A stretch of 64,000 nt of DNA from Ectothiorhodospira lacustris. Its GTDB lineage: Bacteria > Pseudomonadota > Gammaproteobacteria > Ectothiorhodospirales > Ectothiorhodospiraceae. How positions within the stretch are numbered: the first letter of the stretch is position 1; each line of letters starts with the position of its first letter. Location of the stretch: positions 1-64,000 of the forward strand of contig NZ_JAJNQN010000021.1 of assembly GCF_022227845.1 (NCBI RefSeq), written 5' to 3'. The notes below the pieces were generated by a model. It was not told the origin of the DNA. It did not search any database and worked only from the letters and a program-made list of their open reading frames with translations. This document shows positions 63,358 to 64,000 of this stretch, piece by piece. The position numbers were made by a program, and so were the translations under genes.

Positions 63358-64000
63358 CAGAAGCAGAACCGACTTATATTGCCGTTGAGGGTCCCATCGG
63401 GGTGGGCAAGACCAGCCTGGCCCAGCGCCTGGCTGAGACCCTCAATGCGGATCTGGTGCTGGAGTCTCCCGAGGAAAACCCCTTTCTGGAGCGCTTTTAC
63501 CAGGATCCTCGCGGTACCGCATTGCCTACCCAGCTCTGCTTTCTCATGCAGCGCCTGGCGCTGTTGCGCAGCATGGCCCGGCAGGATGCCGGCCATCACC
63601 CGGTCCGGGTGGTGGACTTCGTGCTGGCCAAGGATGACCTGTTTGCTCAGGTGGCCCTGGATGCGGACGAATACCGGCTTTATCAGCAGATTCGCAACGA
63701 GCTGGACAGAAATGTCCCCAGGCCGGATCTGGTGATCTACCTGCAGGCGCCTGTCGAAGTCTTGCGGGAGCGCATTGCATTGCGGGGGCGTAGCTTCGAA
63801 CGCATGATGGACAGCGTCTATCTGCAGCGCCTGAGTGATACCTATGCCAGTTTCTTCTATCATTATGCGGAGGCCCCGCTGCTGATCGTCAATGCCGGTG
63901 AGATCGATTGGGTCAAACGGGACGAGGATTTTCAGCAGTTGCTGGCGTTCATGCGCACGGTGCGTGCGGGGCGTCACTATTTCAACCCGCTGCCATCCGC
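63354..64000 (+). CDS. Deoxynucleoside kinase family protein, 3' end cut by the window
   Basis: At least 215 residues. P-loop GPIGVGKTS (about residues 14-22), then ENPFLERFYQD, VVDFVLAKDDLFA and the LID-like RGRSFER; the fold is that of deoxyadenosine/deoxyguanosine kinases. In many proteobacteria this gene sits between folK and panB. No stop codon before 64000; the family is about 210-230 residues, so little is missing. Confidence 0.88.
   Translation, partial: MTEAEPTYIAVEGPIGVGKTSLAQRLAETLNADLVLESPEENPFLERFYQDPRGTALPTQLCFLMQRLALLRSMARQDAGHHPVRVVDFVLAKDDLFAQVALDADEYRLYQQIRNELDRNVPRPDLVIYLQAPVEVLRERIALRGRSFERMMDSVYLQRLSDTYASFFYHYAEAPLLIVNAGEIDWVKRDEDFQQLLAFMRTVRAGRHYFNPLPS

Noticed and set aside
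1-64000. CRISPR arrays, toxin-antitoxin or known phage-defence systems
   Set aside because: No regularly spaced repeats of CRISPR type and no recognisable defence gene cluster; the PIN-PhoH protein is a single-chain PhoH2 without an upstream antitoxin-like gene.

Overview
This window looks like chromosomal DNA from a high-GC, sulfur-oxidising gammaproteobacterium, most like the Ectothiorhodospiraceae/Chromatiales. That is inferred from gene content: soxA-soxX, a class III (PhaE/PhaC) polyhydroxyalkanoate locus, a full classical men operon, and standard gammaproteobacterial blocks (ffh-rpsP-rimM-trmD-rplS, dapA-bamC, dxs-ispA-xseB, pcnB-folK). I see no insertion sequence, prophage, CRISPR array, rRNA or tRNA.

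Region 1 (1-12.2 kb, minus strand) is one long co-directional run read from right to left: menF-menD-menH-menB-menC-menE-menI, then an SDR/DUF2867 oxidoreductase, an SRPBCC protein, a UbiE/MenG methyltransferase and a HemY-type protoporphyrinogen oxidase. The men genes overlap or abut, so they probably share a transcript, and a CRP/FNR-like box sits upstream of a TATAAT element in front of menF. The only classical step from chorismate to menaquinone that is absent is the MenA prenyltransferase.

Region 2 (12.5-24 kb) holds clpB behind a clear sigma32-type promoter, small hypotheticals, a LysR regulator, a degenerate glutamine-amidotransferase-like gene in an operon with an AI-2E/PerM permease, a PIN-PhoH ATPase, a one-Cys-type BCP peroxiredoxin, a GcvR-like ACT protein, and dapA-bamC.

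Region 3 (24-32 kb, minus strand) carries folE2-queD, dxs-ispA-xseB, radA, a CNNM/CorC-type protein and ypjD. Region 4 (32-41.7 kb, plus strand) carries an MBL-fold hydrolase, ffh, the rpsP-rimM-trmD-rplS operon, a periplasmic TPR-like protein, an O6-alkylguanine methyltransferase, soxA-soxX and rlmJ.

Region 5 (41.7-53.7 kb) has htpG with a second sigma32-type promoter, a glutaredoxin-MauE fusion with foreign codon usage, the split B12-dependent ribonucleotide reductase nrdJa-nrdJb, glnS, a very small flagellar-axial-like protein with a disordered partner, ycgN, an SspA-like GST, hslR and a Nudix gene. A repeat-rich spacer follows.

Region 6 (53.7-59.5 kb) is a complete polyhydroxybutyrate locus: phaC and phaE on the minus strand, and phaA, phaR, a phasin gene and phaB on the plus strand. 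TGC-N3-GCA motifs in two of its intergenic gaps are candidate PhaR operators. Region 7 (59.6-64 kb) has an M23 endopeptidase behind a hairpin-rich leader, pcnB, folK and a deoxynucleoside kinase cut by the window end.

Most genes are ordinary housekeeping. The most interesting candidates are the unassigned SDR/SRPBCC pair in the men run, the hairpin-rich leader before the M23 gene, the mini axial-like protein, the transferred glutaredoxin-MauE gene, the catalytically dead amidotransferase and the predicted regulatory sites.
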